Shown: positions 40,781-50,458, numbered from the stretch's first letter. The stretch: 62,188 nt of DNA from Bacilli bacterium (GCA_017626405.1 JAGAIS010000002.1:1-62188); one strand, 5' to 3'. Numbers and translations: made by a program. Notes: generated from the sequence alone by a model not told the origin.

Positions 40781-43294
40781 ATGAAGAAACAAGAAGAGAA
40801 GACAATAATAGAAAAAATTTATGATTATACCTTGGAAGATATAATGGGCGATCGCTTCGGTCGCTATTCAAAATCAATTATTCAAGATCGTGCATTGCCC
40901 GATGTAAGAGATGGTTTAAAACCAGTACAAAGAAGAATTCTATGGACAATGTGGGAAAATCATAATACCTATGATAAGCCTTACCGCAAATGTGGAAAAA
41001 TTGTTGGGGATGTCATGGGAAAATATCATCCACACGGAGATTCATCAATTTATGGTGCTATGATTTATATGTCGCAGAATTGGAAAGTTCGTGAGAGATT
41101 TGTCGATGTCCATGGTAATAATGGTTCTATTGATGGTGATGGTCCAGCCGCATATCGTTATACGGAATGTCGTTTGACAAAACTTGCTGAGGTTATGTTA
41201 AAAGATATCAATAGAAATTCAGTTGAAATGACTTTGAATTATTCTGATGAAGATTTGGAACCTACTGTATTACCAGCAAATTATCCAAACTTACTAGTTA
41301 ATGGATCAACGGGTATTTCAGCTGGTTATGCAACGAATATTCCTCCACATAACTTAGGGGAAATAATCGATGCTACAGTTCATCGCATTGATAATCCAAA
41401 TTGTCGTTTAGATACGATTCTTAACTTTGTTAAGGGACCGGATTTTCCAACGGGAGGTATTATTGAAGGTCGTGAAGGATTAATAAATGCTTATCAAACA
41501 GGACGCGGAAAAGTAGTTGTTAAAGCAAAGACTGAAATAGTAAAAGAAAAGGGTAAACACCAAATTATCATTCATGAGATACCTTTTGAAGTTATCAAAG
41601 AACAATTGAGAAAAAAAATTGAAGATATTAAGATTGATAAAAAAGTAGAAGGTATCGTCGATGTATTTGATATTTCAGATAAAGATCATATGGGCAAAAT
41701 GCTTATTGAGCTAAAAAAAGATGCCAATTCTGAACTTATTTTAAATTATTTACTTAAGAATACTGAATTACAAATAAATTATAATTTCAATATGGTTGCA
41801 ATTGTTAATCGTAGACCAATGATGGTTGGTATTTTAGAAATCCTTGATGCATTTATTGCTCATCAAAAGGAAGTTATTTTAAGAAGAACTAGATTTGATT
41901 TAGAGCATGCTGAAAAGAGATTACATATTGTTGAAGGTCTATTAAAAGCTGTGTCTATTTTAGATGAAGTAATTAAAGTAATTCGCGGATCAAAGAACAA
42001 ATCTGATTCAATTGAGAATTTGGTAAAAAAATTTGATTTTACTGAAGAACAGGCAACTGCAATCGTTATGATGCGTCTATATACTTTATCTAATACAGAT
42101 ATAGAGGCATTATTAGCAGAGCAAAGTGATTTGAATAAGATGATTGAATTCTTGAATCTTATTCTAAATGACGAGACTATCTTAAAGAAACAAATGAAGA
42201 AAGAATTACTTGAAGTAAAGAAGAATTATGCTACTCCTAGATTGACAGAAATAAGAGATGAAATTACAGAGATTAAACTTGATATGAAGAGCATGATTCC
42301 AAAAGAAAATGTTATTGTTGTTGTAACTAATGAAGGTTATATTAAAAGAGTTTCTAATAAGTCATATTCATCGCGAGGTGATGAGGAAACCGGCTTAAAA
42401 CCTGGGGACTATGTAACTGGTTTATATAACTTAACAACTCTTGATAATATATTGATATTTACTAATATGGGAAATTATTTATTTATACCAGTTCATAAGA
42501 TAACAGAAGCTAAATGGAAAGATTTAGGTAAACATGTCAATAACTTTGTTACTATTTCTACTGATGAAAAAGTTATTGCATCAGTTCCGTTTGTAAAAGG
42601 AGAATATATAACTCTAGTTACTAAGAATGGTATGATCAAGAATACTTTAATTGATGATTTCGAAGTCAGTAGAGCAAGTAAAGCACTTACTGCTATGAAG
42701 TTAAAAGATGACGACGAATTGATTAAAGTAGTGAATACAAAGAAGAATATTATGACAGTTTCTCTTAATGGTTTCTATACATTATTTGATTCTAGTGAGG
42801 TACCAGTATCTAGTACTAAGGCTAGTGGAGTAAAAGCTATTAACTTAAAAGATGATTACTTAGTAGATGCTCTATCTTATGATTCAACTGAATACATAAA
42901 TGTTGTAACTAAACAAAAAACTTCTAAGCGCGTTAAAATAGGAGATTTTAGCATTACCGGTAGAGCTAAAAGAGGTTCTTCATTAATTAAGAAAGTTAAA
43001 TCAAATAATTATGAAATATTAAATTGCTTTGATTCAATGAGTAAAGATACGATTTGTATAAAATGTGATGGTGATATTCGCGAGATTAAAAATGCCGATA
43101 TTCCAATCATGGATTTATCATCTACAGGATCGAGCATAAGCAAATATCAACTTGACTGTGTATATAAGAAATGTGAGTTAGTCAAAGTTAAAGAAAGTGA
43201 AGTTAAATCTGAAGAATTAAAAGAATCAAAGGAAATTAAAGAAGATTCTTCTTCAGAAAACCAAATGAGTTTCATTAATGAATTTAAGATTTAA
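40781..43294 (+). CDS. parC: DNA topoisomerase IV subunit A
   Basis: An 837-residue cleavage subunit. SKSIIQDRALPDVRDGLKPV and the active-site Tyr127 (AAYRYTE) identify the family; MSQNWKVRERF and the C-terminal blades are of ParC type. AGGAGGTAAT precedes the ATG, two bases after parE. The quinolone region reads HGDSSIYGAM: Ser88 (E. coli Ser80 equivalent) is kept but residue 92 (E. coli Glu84, pneumococcal Asp83) is Gly, a change linked to quinolone resistance in other species. The last 40 residues are a Lys/Glu-rich tail. Confidence 0.92.
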   Translation: MKKQEEKTIIEKIYDYTLEDIMGDRFGRYSKSIIQDRALPDVRDGLKPVQRRILWTMWENHNTYDKPYRKCGKIVGDVMGKYHPHGDSSIYGAMIYMSQNWKVRERFVDVHGNNGSIDGDGPAAYRYTECRLTKLAEVMLKDINRNSVEMTLNYSDEDLEPTVLPANYPNLLVNGSTGISAGYATNIPPHNLGEIIDATVHRIDNPNCRLDTILNFVKGPDFPTGGIIEGREGLINAYQTGRGKVVVKAKTEIVKEKGKHQIIIHEIPFEVIKEQLRKKIEDIKIDKKVEGIVDVFDISDKDHMGKMLIELKKDANSELILNYLLKNTELQINYNFNMVAIVNRRPMMVGILEILDAFIAHQKEVILRRTRFDLEHAEKRLHIVEGLLKAVSILDEVIKVIRGSKNKSDSIENLVKKFDFTEEQATAIVMMRLYTLSNTDIEALLAEQSDLNKMIEFLNLILNDETILKKQMKKELLEVKKNYATPRLTEIRDEITEIKLDMKSMIPKENVIVVVTNEGYIKRVSNKSYSSRGDEETGLKPGDYVTGLYNLTTLDNILIFTNMGNYLFIPVHKITEAKWKDLGKHVNNFVTISTDEKVIASVPFVKGEYITLVTKNGMIKNTLIDDFEVSRASKALTAMKLKDDDELIKVVNTKKNIMTVSLNGFYTLFDSSEVPVSSTKASGVKAINLKDDYLVDALSYDSTEYINVVTKQKTSKRVKIGDFSITGRAKRGSSLIKKVKSNNYEILNCFDSMSKDTICIKCDGDIREIKNADIPIMDLSSTGSSISKYQLDCVYKKCELVKVKESEVKSEELKESKEIKEDSSSENQMSFINEFKI

Positions 43295-43298
43295 ATAT

Positions 43299-43330
43299 AA
43301 AACATCATTTTTAAATGATGTTTTAATTAT
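43299..43330 (+). terminator. Terminator after parC
   Basis: A 12-bp stem AAAACATCATTT/AAATGATGTTTT (43299-43310 with 43313-43324) with adjoining Ts. Confidence 0.8.
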
Positions 43331-43393
43331 GTATTTATTTTTTTAAATAAATAAGTTATAATACCTAATAAAAAGAAAGGGGAAACAATTTTT

Positions 43394-45178
43394 ATGGCAA
43401 TGACTCAACTAGATAAAATCAAATTAATGGGTGTCATTAAAAAGAGAAAAATCGATGATTATGATGATTTATATATTGATTCTTGTTCAAATTTGAATAT
43501 TTATGATTTTTTGGAAACAACTGCTAATATTGCTCTTAAATTTATAGAAAATAAATTTAGTGAAAAGCAAATTGAAAATGCTTTGAATGCTATAATAGTT
43601 GTTCTAATTAAAATAAATAGTAATAGCTTATCTATAGAAGATAGTGAGACTTATAAAAAATTAATATCATTTAAAAATTTTAAAAAAATTTATAATGAAA
43701 TGATTGATTCTCTTATTGACGATATGATTGATTTAACTACTCAAACATGTGTTGTATATATAGAAGATAATGGTGAAGTTGAAGATGTTCAAGAAGAGGA
43801 AGAACAAGAGGAAATTAACTTTGAAGAAGAATACAATCTGTCTTTAGATAAGATTAAAGAATTAGAAGAAAGAATAGAATCATTTGAAGATCAAATAAAG
43901 AATTTAGAAAAATCAATTGCCAAAAAAGAGAAAAACAATGATAAATTAGTAAAAAAATCAGCGGAACAGACAAGTGAGATTCAAAAACTTAAGAATGAAG
44001 TTCTTAGATTAAAAAAACTATTGAATCAAGAACTTGAGAAAAATAAAAGAAAAGAAATGGAATTGTCATCTTGTCAGAGAGAATTGGATAATTCTAATAG
44101 AGAAAATCAATATCTCAATACTAAACTTAAAGATTTAAAAACTAAAAATAGTACATATCAAGCTAAGACTGAACTATATGATAAATCAGTTTGTACAAAA
44201 GAAATGTATGAAAAGAATTATCAGCAAATACTAGGATTATTAGTAAGTGATCGCTATTCTATAAAAGATATTGAAAAGTATTTGTATCGAACTGGTGCTA
44301 GATTATCTTATCGAGAGATTTCAGATATTATTAGTCAAATCAGATTAAGATATAATGTCGATGAAAGAATAAGTAATTTTGAGAAAACTTATCATGTAGC
44401 GTCCCCAAATAAAAAATGTGGAGAAAGTTTTGACTTTAAAACATCTAAAAAGTGTCTAGATATTATGGTTATTAGTGATTCTCATATTGGTGCTATCAGC
44501 AATTTTGATATTAATACTGTTAACAAAGTATATGAATATATGCATAAAAACGGAATACAATATCTATTGGACTTAGGTGATTTTTTCAGTTTTTTAAGTC
44601 AAGGAGATTCTAAGATAGAGAAAATGTTTTATTGCGAGAGACTTATTGATGAAACTATTGAAAAATATCCGCAAGTTAAAGATATTCAACATCTACTACT
44701 AGGTGGTAACCATGATTATGGATTGTTTAGAAATGGATTAGATCCACTTTTGAAATTAGATAAAAATAGAAGTGATTTTATATCTTTAGGATATGACTAT
44801 GCAAGTATAAAATTTAATCAAGATATAATCGGTATATATCACCCTAATTTCCGATTGGAGAATTTATCTGAAACTCAAGTTAACGATAAAATTATTAATT
44901 TTTCAAAAAAAGTATGGAAAAATTCTATAATTGATTTTGATTCTCTATATGCGAATTTATATGGACATTTCCACCAAATTAATATAGGTAACAATGGTAT
45001 TGTTATGGTTCCATCTCTTTCATGTGACAGGGATCGAAACGGAGCAATTCACATGAAAATATATTTTGATAGTTATGGAAATATTGAAAGTATCACATTT
45101 ATTAAATTAGTTATAGCATCGAAATTTTATGATAAGGAAAAGTATGAATATCAAAAAGTAAGGAGTTATAAAAAATAA
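43394..45178 (+). CDS. Coiled-coil metallophosphoesterase
   Basis: A 594-residue protein. The N-terminal 120 residues are helical. A long coiled coil (about 135-270, KNLEKSIAKKEKN and similar heptads) follows, then a winged-helix-like stretch (about 275-330, RYSIKDIEKYLYRTG..LSYREI). The C-terminal calcineurin-like domain (about 355-590) has all metal motifs: ISDSHIG, LDLGDFF, LGGNHDY and YGHFHQ. Such domains cleave phosphodiesters or phosphate esters; the substrate is unknown. The coiled coil suggests a scaffolding or DNA/RNA-bound enzyme. AAAGGGGAAAC lies upstream of the ATG. Confidence 0.75.
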   Translation: MAMTQLDKIKLMGVIKKRKIDDYDDLYIDSCSNLNIYDFLETTANIALKFIENKFSEKQIENALNAIIVVLIKINSNSLSIEDSETYKKLISFKNFKKIYNEMIDSLIDDMIDLTTQTCVVYIEDNGEVEDVQEEEEQEEINFEEEYNLSLDKIKELEERIESFEDQIKNLEKSIAKKEKNNDKLVKKSAEQTSEIQKLKNEVLRLKKLLNQELEKNKRKEMELSSCQRELDNSNRENQYLNTKLKDLKTKNSTYQAKTELYDKSVCTKEMYEKNYQQILGLLVSDRYSIKDIEKYLYRTGARLSYREISDIISQIRLRYNVDERISNFEKTYHVASPNKKCGESFDFKTSKKCLDIMVISDSHIGAISNFDINTVNKVYEYMHKNGIQYLLDLGDFFSFLSQGDSKIEKMFYCERLIDETIEKYPQVKDIQHLLLGGNHDYGLFRNGLDPLLKLDKNRSDFISLGYDYASIKFNQDIIGIYHPNFRLENLSETQVNDKIINFSKKVWKNSIIDFDSLYANLYGHFHQINIGNNGIVMVPSLSCDRDRNGAIHMKIYFDSYGNIESITFIKLVIASKFYDKEKYEYQKVRSYKK

Positions 45179-45187
45179 CTCTTTTTT
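45161..45187 (+). terminator. Terminator after the phosphoesterase gene
   Basis: AGGAGTTAT (45161-45169) pairs with ATAACTCTT (45175-45183), then TTTT. The stop codon lies in the hairpin. Confidence 0.8.
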
Positions 45188-45188
45188 A

Positions 45189-45217
45189 TTGACAAACATT
45201 TGTATGAATAGTATATT
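45189..45217 (+). promoter_or_regulatory. Promoter of xseA-xseB
   Basis: TTGACA (45189-45194), 17 bp, TATATT (45212-45217). Confidence 0.7.
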
Positions 45218-45250
45218 AATTGTATGAGAATTTACAGTTGAGGTTAAATT

Positions 45251-46522
45251 ATGGATGATACAATTAAATATTTTACAGTTAGTCAATATAATCAAGCTAT
45301 TAAACATTTTTTAGATTCTAAATCTGAATGTCAGGATGTTCATATTAGAGCTGAAATATCAAATTTTAAAGGACATACGAGAGGACATTTGTATTTTACT
45401 TTAAAAGATGAAGAATCGAGAATTAATGCAGTTATGTTTGCATCTTCTGCGGGCAGTTTAAATTTTGCTCCTAAAGATGGAGATGAGGTTCTAGTCGACG
45501 GAAGAATAAGTGTCTATGTACCTAATGGAGGCTATCAAGTCTACGTTGATAAAATGCAATTAGCAGGAAACGGAGATCTTTTAAGAAAATTTGAGGAATT
45601 AAAGAAAAAATTATTCGATGAAGGTTTATTTGATGAAAGTCACAAGAAGCCAATTCCCAAGTATCCAAACAGAATTGGTATAGTGACAGCACCAACAGGA
45701 GCAGCAATAAGGGACATTTTATCGACAATAAAGAGAAGATATCCACTAGCGAATACCATTTTGTTTCCTTCATTAGTTCAAGGTGAAGAGGCAAAAAATG
45801 ATATAGTAAGGCAAATTAAAAGAGCTCAAGAATATGACCTTGATTGTCTAATTGTCGGTCGAGGAGGAGGATCGATAGAAGATTTATGGGCATTCAATGA
45901 GGAAATCGTTGCTCGTGCAATTTATGACTCAGATATACCTATAATCTCAGCAGTTGGTCATGAGCCTGATTTTACGATAGCTGACTTTGTAGCTGATCTT
46001 CGCGCGCCAACGCCAACGGGAGCAGCTGAGATGGCTGTACCAAATATGATTGATTTGAAAAACTATATAAATCAAATTGAAATTAGATGCAATAAATGTA
46101 TAATGAATAAAATTGATTTATTGAAAACAGCGTTAAATCGTTTAAAATCGAGTTATGTTCTATCTAATCCAATGGCTTCTTTTGAAATAAGAGAACAAAA
46201 ATTGGATACTTTGATGAATCGTTTAAATCAATTTATTACTTACAAAATTGAAAAAGAATCAATTAGATTAGATACGATTAAGGAAACGCGTATTTTGAAA
46301 TACCCTCAAGAAATGTTTACTGGTTATACAAATTCACTCGAACTAATAATCAACAAACTAGAACTATTAAATCCATTGAGCGTTTTGAGTAAGGGATATT
46401 CAGTAGCTAGTCTCGAAGATAAAAAAATCATTAAATCGGTTAAAGATGTAAAAATTAATGATACTGTCAATCTAAAATTGATTGATGGAGAAATAAATAC
46501 TGTAGTTAAAGGAGTAAAATAA
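45251..46522 (+). CDS. xseA: Exodeoxyribonuclease VII large subunit
   Basis: A 423-residue catalytic subunit that trims single-stranded DNA. An N-terminal OB fold (about 5-100; ISNFKGHTRGHLYFTLKDE) is followed by the conserved region IGIVTAPTGAAIRDIL, DCLIVGRGGGSIEDLWAFN and SAVGHEPDFTIADFVADLRA, then a coiled coil. The motifs are intact. Just before xseB, the standard pair. Confidence 0.96.
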   Translation: MDDTIKYFTVSQYNQAIKHFLDSKSECQDVHIRAEISNFKGHTRGHLYFTLKDEESRINAVMFASSAGSLNFAPKDGDEVLVDGRISVYVPNGGYQVYVDKMQLAGNGDLLRKFEELKKKLFDEGLFDESHKKPIPKYPNRIGIVTAPTGAAIRDILSTIKRRYPLANTILFPSLVQGEEAKNDIVRQIKRAQEYDLDCLIVGRGGGSIEDLWAFNEEIVARAIYDSDIPIISAVGHEPDFTIADFVADLRAPTPTGAAEMAVPNMIDLKNYINQIEIRCNKCIMNKIDLLKTALNRLKSSYVLSNPMASFEIREQKLDTLMNRLNQFITYKIEKESIRLDTIKETRILKYPQEMFTGYTNSLELIINKLELLNPLSVLSKGYSVASLEDKKIIKSVKDVKINDTVNLKLIDGEINTVVKGVK

Positions 46523-46523
46523 T

Positions 46524-46763
46524 ATGGCAAATACCAAAAAAGAGAATAATGACAAGAAATTTGAAGAACTTATGACTGAATTGGAAGTAATTGTTAAAGA
46601 CTTGGAAAATGGCAATACCGATCTTGAAAATTCAATTGCCAAGTATACTGAGGCAATGAAGATTGTCAAGACTTGTAGTGATAAGCTAAATCAAGCGACA
46701 GAAGCTGTTAATCAAATATTAAAGGATAATGGTGAAATTGAATCTTTCGAAGTAGAAGAATAG
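46524..46763 (+). CDS. xseB: Exodeoxyribonuclease VII small subunit
   Basis: A 79-residue helical-hairpin protein (KFEELMTELEVIVKDLENGN, LENSIAKYTEAMK) of typical XseB length. It decorates the coiled coil of the large subunit. The start is one base after the xseA stop, with AAAGGAG in the xseA end. Ends in an acidic tail. Confidence 0.93.
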   Translation: MANTKKENNDKKFEELMTELEVIVKDLENGNTDLENSIAKYTEAMKIVKTCSDKLNQATEAVNQILKDNGEIESFEVEE

Positions 46764-46814
46764 AACATCGCGCATAATATTCCTTTTTATGTGCATAATA
46801 ATAATGGTGATAAT

Positions 46815-47780
46815 ATGAAGAAGTATCTATTATTCATTATTACATTGTGTGCGTTTTTTCCCTTTAATGTACTCGGTTATTCCGAATATATTATTCCGGG
46901 CGGAGAAAACATTGGAATAAAAATCGAATCTGATGGTGTATTGGTAATTGGATTCTATAAAATTGATAATAAGTATAATTACAATAATTTGAAAATTGGA
47001 GATTATATTACTAAAGTAAATGATACAGAGATAAAATCAGTAAATGAATTAGTAAGCGTTTTAAGTGATTTAAAAGAAGAAAAAACAGTTGATCTTACAA
47101 TAAGAAGAGATGGTAAGATTAAAAATATTAAGTTTGATATTATTAATAAAAATGGTTCTATAAAAACCGGACTCTATGTCAAAGATTCGTTGAGTGGCAT
47201 TGGAACACTAACATACATCGATCCTGAGACAAAAATCTATGGAGCCTTAGGACATGAAATTATTGATAGTTCAACAAAGGAACCTCTAGAGATTGAAGAC
47301 GGAAGTATATTTCGAAGTGAAGTATCGAGTATCGATAGATCGGTAAATGGAACACCGGGAGTTAAAAATGCCAAGTTCTTTAGTAAAGATATATTTGGTA
47401 ATATAAAGAAAAATACTAATAAGGGAATTTATGGTATATATAGTAATACTTCGACAAAAGAGTTGATGAAAGTTGGAAAACCGGAAGAAATGAAAACTGG
47501 TGATGCAACTATTTATACAGTTACTGAGGATACCATAGTTGAAGAGTATAAAATAAATATAACTAAGATCGATAAATCTAGTAAGATTAAAAATATTTAT
47601 TTTGAAATAACAGATAGAGAACTACTAGAGACTACGGGAGGAATAGTACAAGGTATGAGCGGATCGCCAATAATTCAAGATAATAAAATATTTGGTGCAG
47701 TAACTCATGTCGTTATCGATGATGTTAAGAAAGGATATGGAATATTCATAACATCAATGCTCGAAGAAGGAGAAAAATAA
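46815..47780 (+). CDS. spoIVB: SpoIVB-type serine peptidase
   Basis: A 321-residue secreted protease. A signal peptide (1-20) is followed by the family start YIIPGGENIGIKI and a PDZ domain (about 30-105), then an S55 peptidase domain with His in GALGHEI (about 143) and the catalytic Ser in QGMSGSPIIQ (about 281). In Bacillus SpoIVB, made in the forespore, cuts SpoIVFA and thereby activates sigma-K processing. ATG 46815 follows GGTGATA; a GTG at 46791 is less likely. Good evidence for sporulation ancestry, though SpoIVB-like proteases also persist in some non-sporing relatives. Confidence 0.9.
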   Translation: MKKYLLFIITLCAFFPFNVLGYSEYIIPGGENIGIKIESDGVLVIGFYKIDNKYNYNNLKIGDYITKVNDTEIKSVNELVSVLSDLKEEKTVDLTIRRDGKIKNIKFDIINKNGSIKTGLYVKDSLSGIGTLTYIDPETKIYGALGHEIIDSSTKEPLEIEDGSIFRSEVSSIDRSVNGTPGVKNAKFFSKDIFGNIKKNTNKGIYGIYSNTSTKELMKVGKPEEMKTGDATIYTVTEDTIVEEYKINITKIDKSSKIKNIYFEITDRELLETTGGIVQGMSGSPIIQDNKIFGAVTHVVIDDVKKGYGIFITSMLEEGEK

Positions 47781-47793
47781 CTCCTTTTTTTTT
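47767..47793 (+). terminator. Terminator after spoIVB
   Basis: AAGGAG (47767-47772, coding) pairs with CTCCTT (47781-47786) around a loop containing the stop codon, then a T run. Confidence 0.85.
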
Positions 47794-47836
47794 GCCTTTT
47801 AATATGGTATAATTCTTATATAATAGGAGCGTATAT

Positions 47837-48655
47837 ATGAATATAATATTAACGTTAAATGAACTTAATTTAATAACTGATTTTTACCGCAAACTTAATA
47901 TGTTATCGGAAGATGTAATGAAGAATATAATAATGAATCTAAATACTAATAAAGTAATCGTTGCATCACTTGAAAATAAGGAAATAACTGTGATGATTAC
48001 AGCTAATTTAATTAATAATAATTATTATTTAGAAAAATTTTTGTATTTGAAATACAATAGTGAACAAATTCAAGGTTTATTAAAGTTCTTAATTGAAACA
48101 TTAAAAGGCGATAAGGCATGTTTAAGAGTATTATGCGATAATTATCCATATGATGAAAGTATGGACTATATGCTATTGTCAACAGGATTCAAATATAACT
48201 ATATTGACTATTTAAGTGATTCTTCAGAGAATCGAATCGATAACATAAATTATAAATTTGCGATTAATGATAAGAGTAGTGAAGTACTTGACTATTTATC
48301 GAAACAGATAAGTGTAACCGATGAACTTACTAATAGATATTTAAATATAGATCCTAGAAAGACACAATCTCAAGTAAATGTTGAAAATACTAATTTAGCT
48401 AGTATAAGGGATACTAACAATTCAGTAATTGGTGTTACGAGTTTTACTATAGTCGGAGACAATATGTTCATTCATTCGCTCTATGGGGAAAACGATGAAG
48501 TATTAGAAAAATTAATTCGTTTAATTAAAAGTATCACAGTTAGACCGATTGAGATAGGTGTAATGCCCGTAAGAACTGAATTGATAAGTTTTTTAGATCG
48601 ATATGGTTTTGTTAGAAATCAAGCAGATTATTTTAGAAATATAGGTGAGTTTTAA
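47837..48655 (+). CDS. Putative GNAT-like acetyltransferase
   Basis: A 272-residue soluble protein. The N-terminal half (VIVASLENKEITVMI..., YLEKFLYLKY) and C-terminal half (SVIGVTSFTIVGDNMFIHSLYG, then FLDRYGFVRNQADYFR) each have the strand-helix rhythm of GNAT folds, and the end resembles the closing strand of that family, suggesting a tandem GNAT-like protein. No acetyl-CoA motif is clear, so activity is uncertain. ATAGGAGCG precedes the ATG and an extended -10 (TATAAT 47808-47813) lies upstream. Followed directly by an unknown membrane protein. Confidence 0.5.
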   Translation: MNIILTLNELNLITDFYRKLNMLSEDVMKNIIMNLNTNKVIVASLENKEITVMITANLINNNYYLEKFLYLKYNSEQIQGLLKFLIETLKGDKACLRVLCDNYPYDESMDYMLLSTGFKYNYIDYLSDSSENRIDNINYKFAINDKSSEVLDYLSKQISVTDELTNRYLNIDPRKTQSQVNVENTNLASIRDTNNSVIGVTSFTIVGDNMFIHSLYGENDEVLEKLIRLIKSITVRPIEIGVMPVRTELISFLDRYGFVRNQADYFRNIGEF

Positions 48656-49323
48656 TGAGAAAACAAGAAAGTAAAAAATTTAATAAGCCATTAGTATTTA
48701 CAATTGTAATTTTGGCTTTGTTTATAAGTATTATTAGTATCGAAATAATTACAATTACTTTGAATACTAAGAATAGTGAAAAACTATTAGATAGCTATAT
48801 GCCAAATATGAAAGCTTATAAATATTATTCTATTGATGATAGTAAGTTTTCTAAAGTTGATGTTACAGATGAAACACAAATTGGTGAAATGTGTTCTGAT
48901 GGATGTAATTTAAAAGTAAATTATCAAGGATTAAATTACTATTATATGATTATTTATAAAGATAATTCCTACCGATTAAATTTAATAAAAGATAATCATG
49001 TGATCGTATCTTCGGAAAATTTAGGTGAAAGTATCAATCAAGCATATTTTAAAATATATAAGGGTTATTTAGTTTTCTATAATCAGATAGAGTACGATGG
49101 ATATGATTATGACTATGCACTAGTAAGTGATAAAGATTCTACTACTGATGAATTTACAAGTTTAAATAGTAAAGAATTAGAATTTACTGACGATGGAATA
49201 ATATACTACTATGATTCCTGTACAAGTGATCAAGGTCCAAAAAAGATTAAAGCTATCAGAAATCCATTCAATATAAGTCCAAAAGTATTAGGTAGTGAAT
49301 CAGTAGAATTTCCTTGGTGCTAA
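48655..49323 (+). CDS. Single-span membrane protein, function unknown
   Basis: A 222-residue protein with a basic start, one membrane helix (about 13-35) and an outer domain of about 180 residues rich in Tyr and Asp. Cys pairs (GEMCSDGCN, DSCTSD, terminal PWC) could form disulfides outside the cell. No family recognised. Its start overlaps the end of the previous gene by one base with TAGGTGAG upstream, so both are co-translated. Confidence 0.7.
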   Translation: MRKQESKKFNKPLVFTIVILALFISIISIEIITITLNTKNSEKLLDSYMPNMKAYKYYSIDDSKFSKVDVTDETQIGEMCSDGCNLKVNYQGLNYYYMIIYKDNSYRLNLIKDNHVIVSSENLGESINQAYFKIYKGYLVFYNQIEYDGYDYDYALVSDKDSTTDEFTSLNSKELEFTDDGIIYYYDSCTSDQGPKKIKAIRNPFNISPKVLGSESVEFPWC

Positions 49324-49391
49324 TGTAAAGTTTATAAAAAAATAAGTGAGAATTGAAATAATTAGTATATAATTGAATTAGAGGTGTAAAC

Positions 49392-49748
49392 ATGAATACA
49401 GAAATTTTGACAAGCAATGGAGTAGATATTAATAAAGGATTAGAACTTTTAGGAGATATGGAGATGTATAATGAAACATTGCAAGATTTCCTAACCGAAA
49501 GTGAAACGAGAATTCCTAAGATAATTGAATTCTACAATGCACAAAATATGCAGGAATATTCAGTATTAGTACATGCTATGAAAAGTGATTCAAAGTATTT
49601 AGGTTTTGATAAATTAGCTGAGTTATCATACAATCACGAGATGGCTAGTAAAGAAAATAACATTGAATGGTGTGGACAAAATTTAGAAATCTTACTCCAA
49701 GAAGCTAATAGAATTATAAGTGTTGTAAAAACATACTTAGAAAGCTAG
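49392..49748 (+). CDS. Hpt-domain phosphotransfer protein
   Basis: A 118-residue four-helix Hpt protein. His61 lies in VHAMKSDSKYLGF, the phosphotransfer signature. It receives and passes phosphate between receiver domains. No histidine kinase is encoded nearby; the next gene, nine bases on, encodes a receiver protein that is the likely partner. AGAGGTG precedes the ATG. Confidence 0.85.
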   Translation: MNTEILTSNGVDINKGLELLGDMEMYNETLQDFLTESETRIPKIIEFYNAQNMQEYSVLVHAMKSDSKYLGFDKLAELSYNHEMASKENNIEWCGQNLEILLQEANRIISVVKTYLES

Positions 49749-49756
49749 GTGGAAAT

Positions 49757-50458
49757 ATGAGAATAAATGAGGTTGTATTATCTATACCATCTCTTATATC
49801 ATCTTTATTTGATGATATAGTTGTTATAGATCAAAGTGAATCTGTATATTATTCAGTTAATTATACGGGAGAAAAGATTAAAGTATCATCAAAGAACGAT
49901 ATTAGTAGTTTATCTAATAAGTTTTCCAAAAATATTATTGATATAATAAATGAAAACGATGAGATAAAAACATTCTTTGATGGATTCTTTATTTCGATAT
50001 TTAAAATAGAAAATTATAAATTAGTTCTTTTTAGTAATACTAAAAAAGAAAACATATCTGATAATAGAAGAGTTATATTGATAGCAGATGATTCTCCAGT
50101 AATAACTAAGTTCTTTACTCGCACATTTAAAGATGAGTTTGAAATATTAGTTGCTAAGGATGGAAATGAAGCGATTGAATTAGTTGAACAAAATAAAGAT
50201 AGATTATTGGGAGCATTTCTCGATTTGCAAATGCCAAAGAAAAATGGATATGAAGTTTTAGATTATTTTTCAGAAAATGATTTATTTAAGAATATTCCAG
50301 TATCTATCATTTCTGGCGAAGATACAAAAGATGGAATAGAATCAGCAACAAGTATTCCGGGAGTAGTTGATATGCTACAAAAACCATTCAATGCTGAATC
50401 TGCTCGTGCAATAGTAAATAAAACAATATCTTTTAGTCCAAAATATAAAGAATTCTAG
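49757..50458 (+). CDS. Response-regulator receiver with unknown N-terminal domain
   Basis: A 233-residue protein. The N-terminal 95 residues (VVLSIPSLISSLFDDIVVIDQSES...) are not recognised and may be a sensory or PAS-like fold. The C-terminal receiver (about 104-225) has acidic pair Asp111/Asp112, phosphoacceptor Asp156 in GAFLDLQMPKKNG, Ser186 and Lys209 (QKPF). There is no DNA-binding output domain, and the receiver is C-terminal instead of the usual N-terminal, so signalling is probably by protein contact. Pairs with the Hpt protein just upstream. AGGTGGAAA precedes the ATG. Confidence 0.85.
   Translation: MRINEVVLSIPSLISSLFDDIVVIDQSESVYYSVNYTGEKIKVSSKNDISSLSNKFSKNIIDIINENDEIKTFFDGFFISIFKIENYKLVLFSNTKKENISDNRRVILIADDSPVITKFFTRTFKDEFEILVAKDGNEAIELVEQNKDRLLGAFLDLQMPKKNGYEVLDYFSENDLFKNIPVSIISGEDTKDGIESATSIPGVVDMLQKPFNAESARAIVNKTISFSPKYKEF

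Noticed and set aside
38868..43294. gyrB-gyrA
   Set aside because: The MSQNWK context, SEWMDV and general pattern fit topoisomerase IV better; not excluded, but ParE/ParC is preferred.
46770..46794. Terminator between xseB and spoIVB
   Set aside because: An 8-bp stem forms but no T run follows it; left unassigned.
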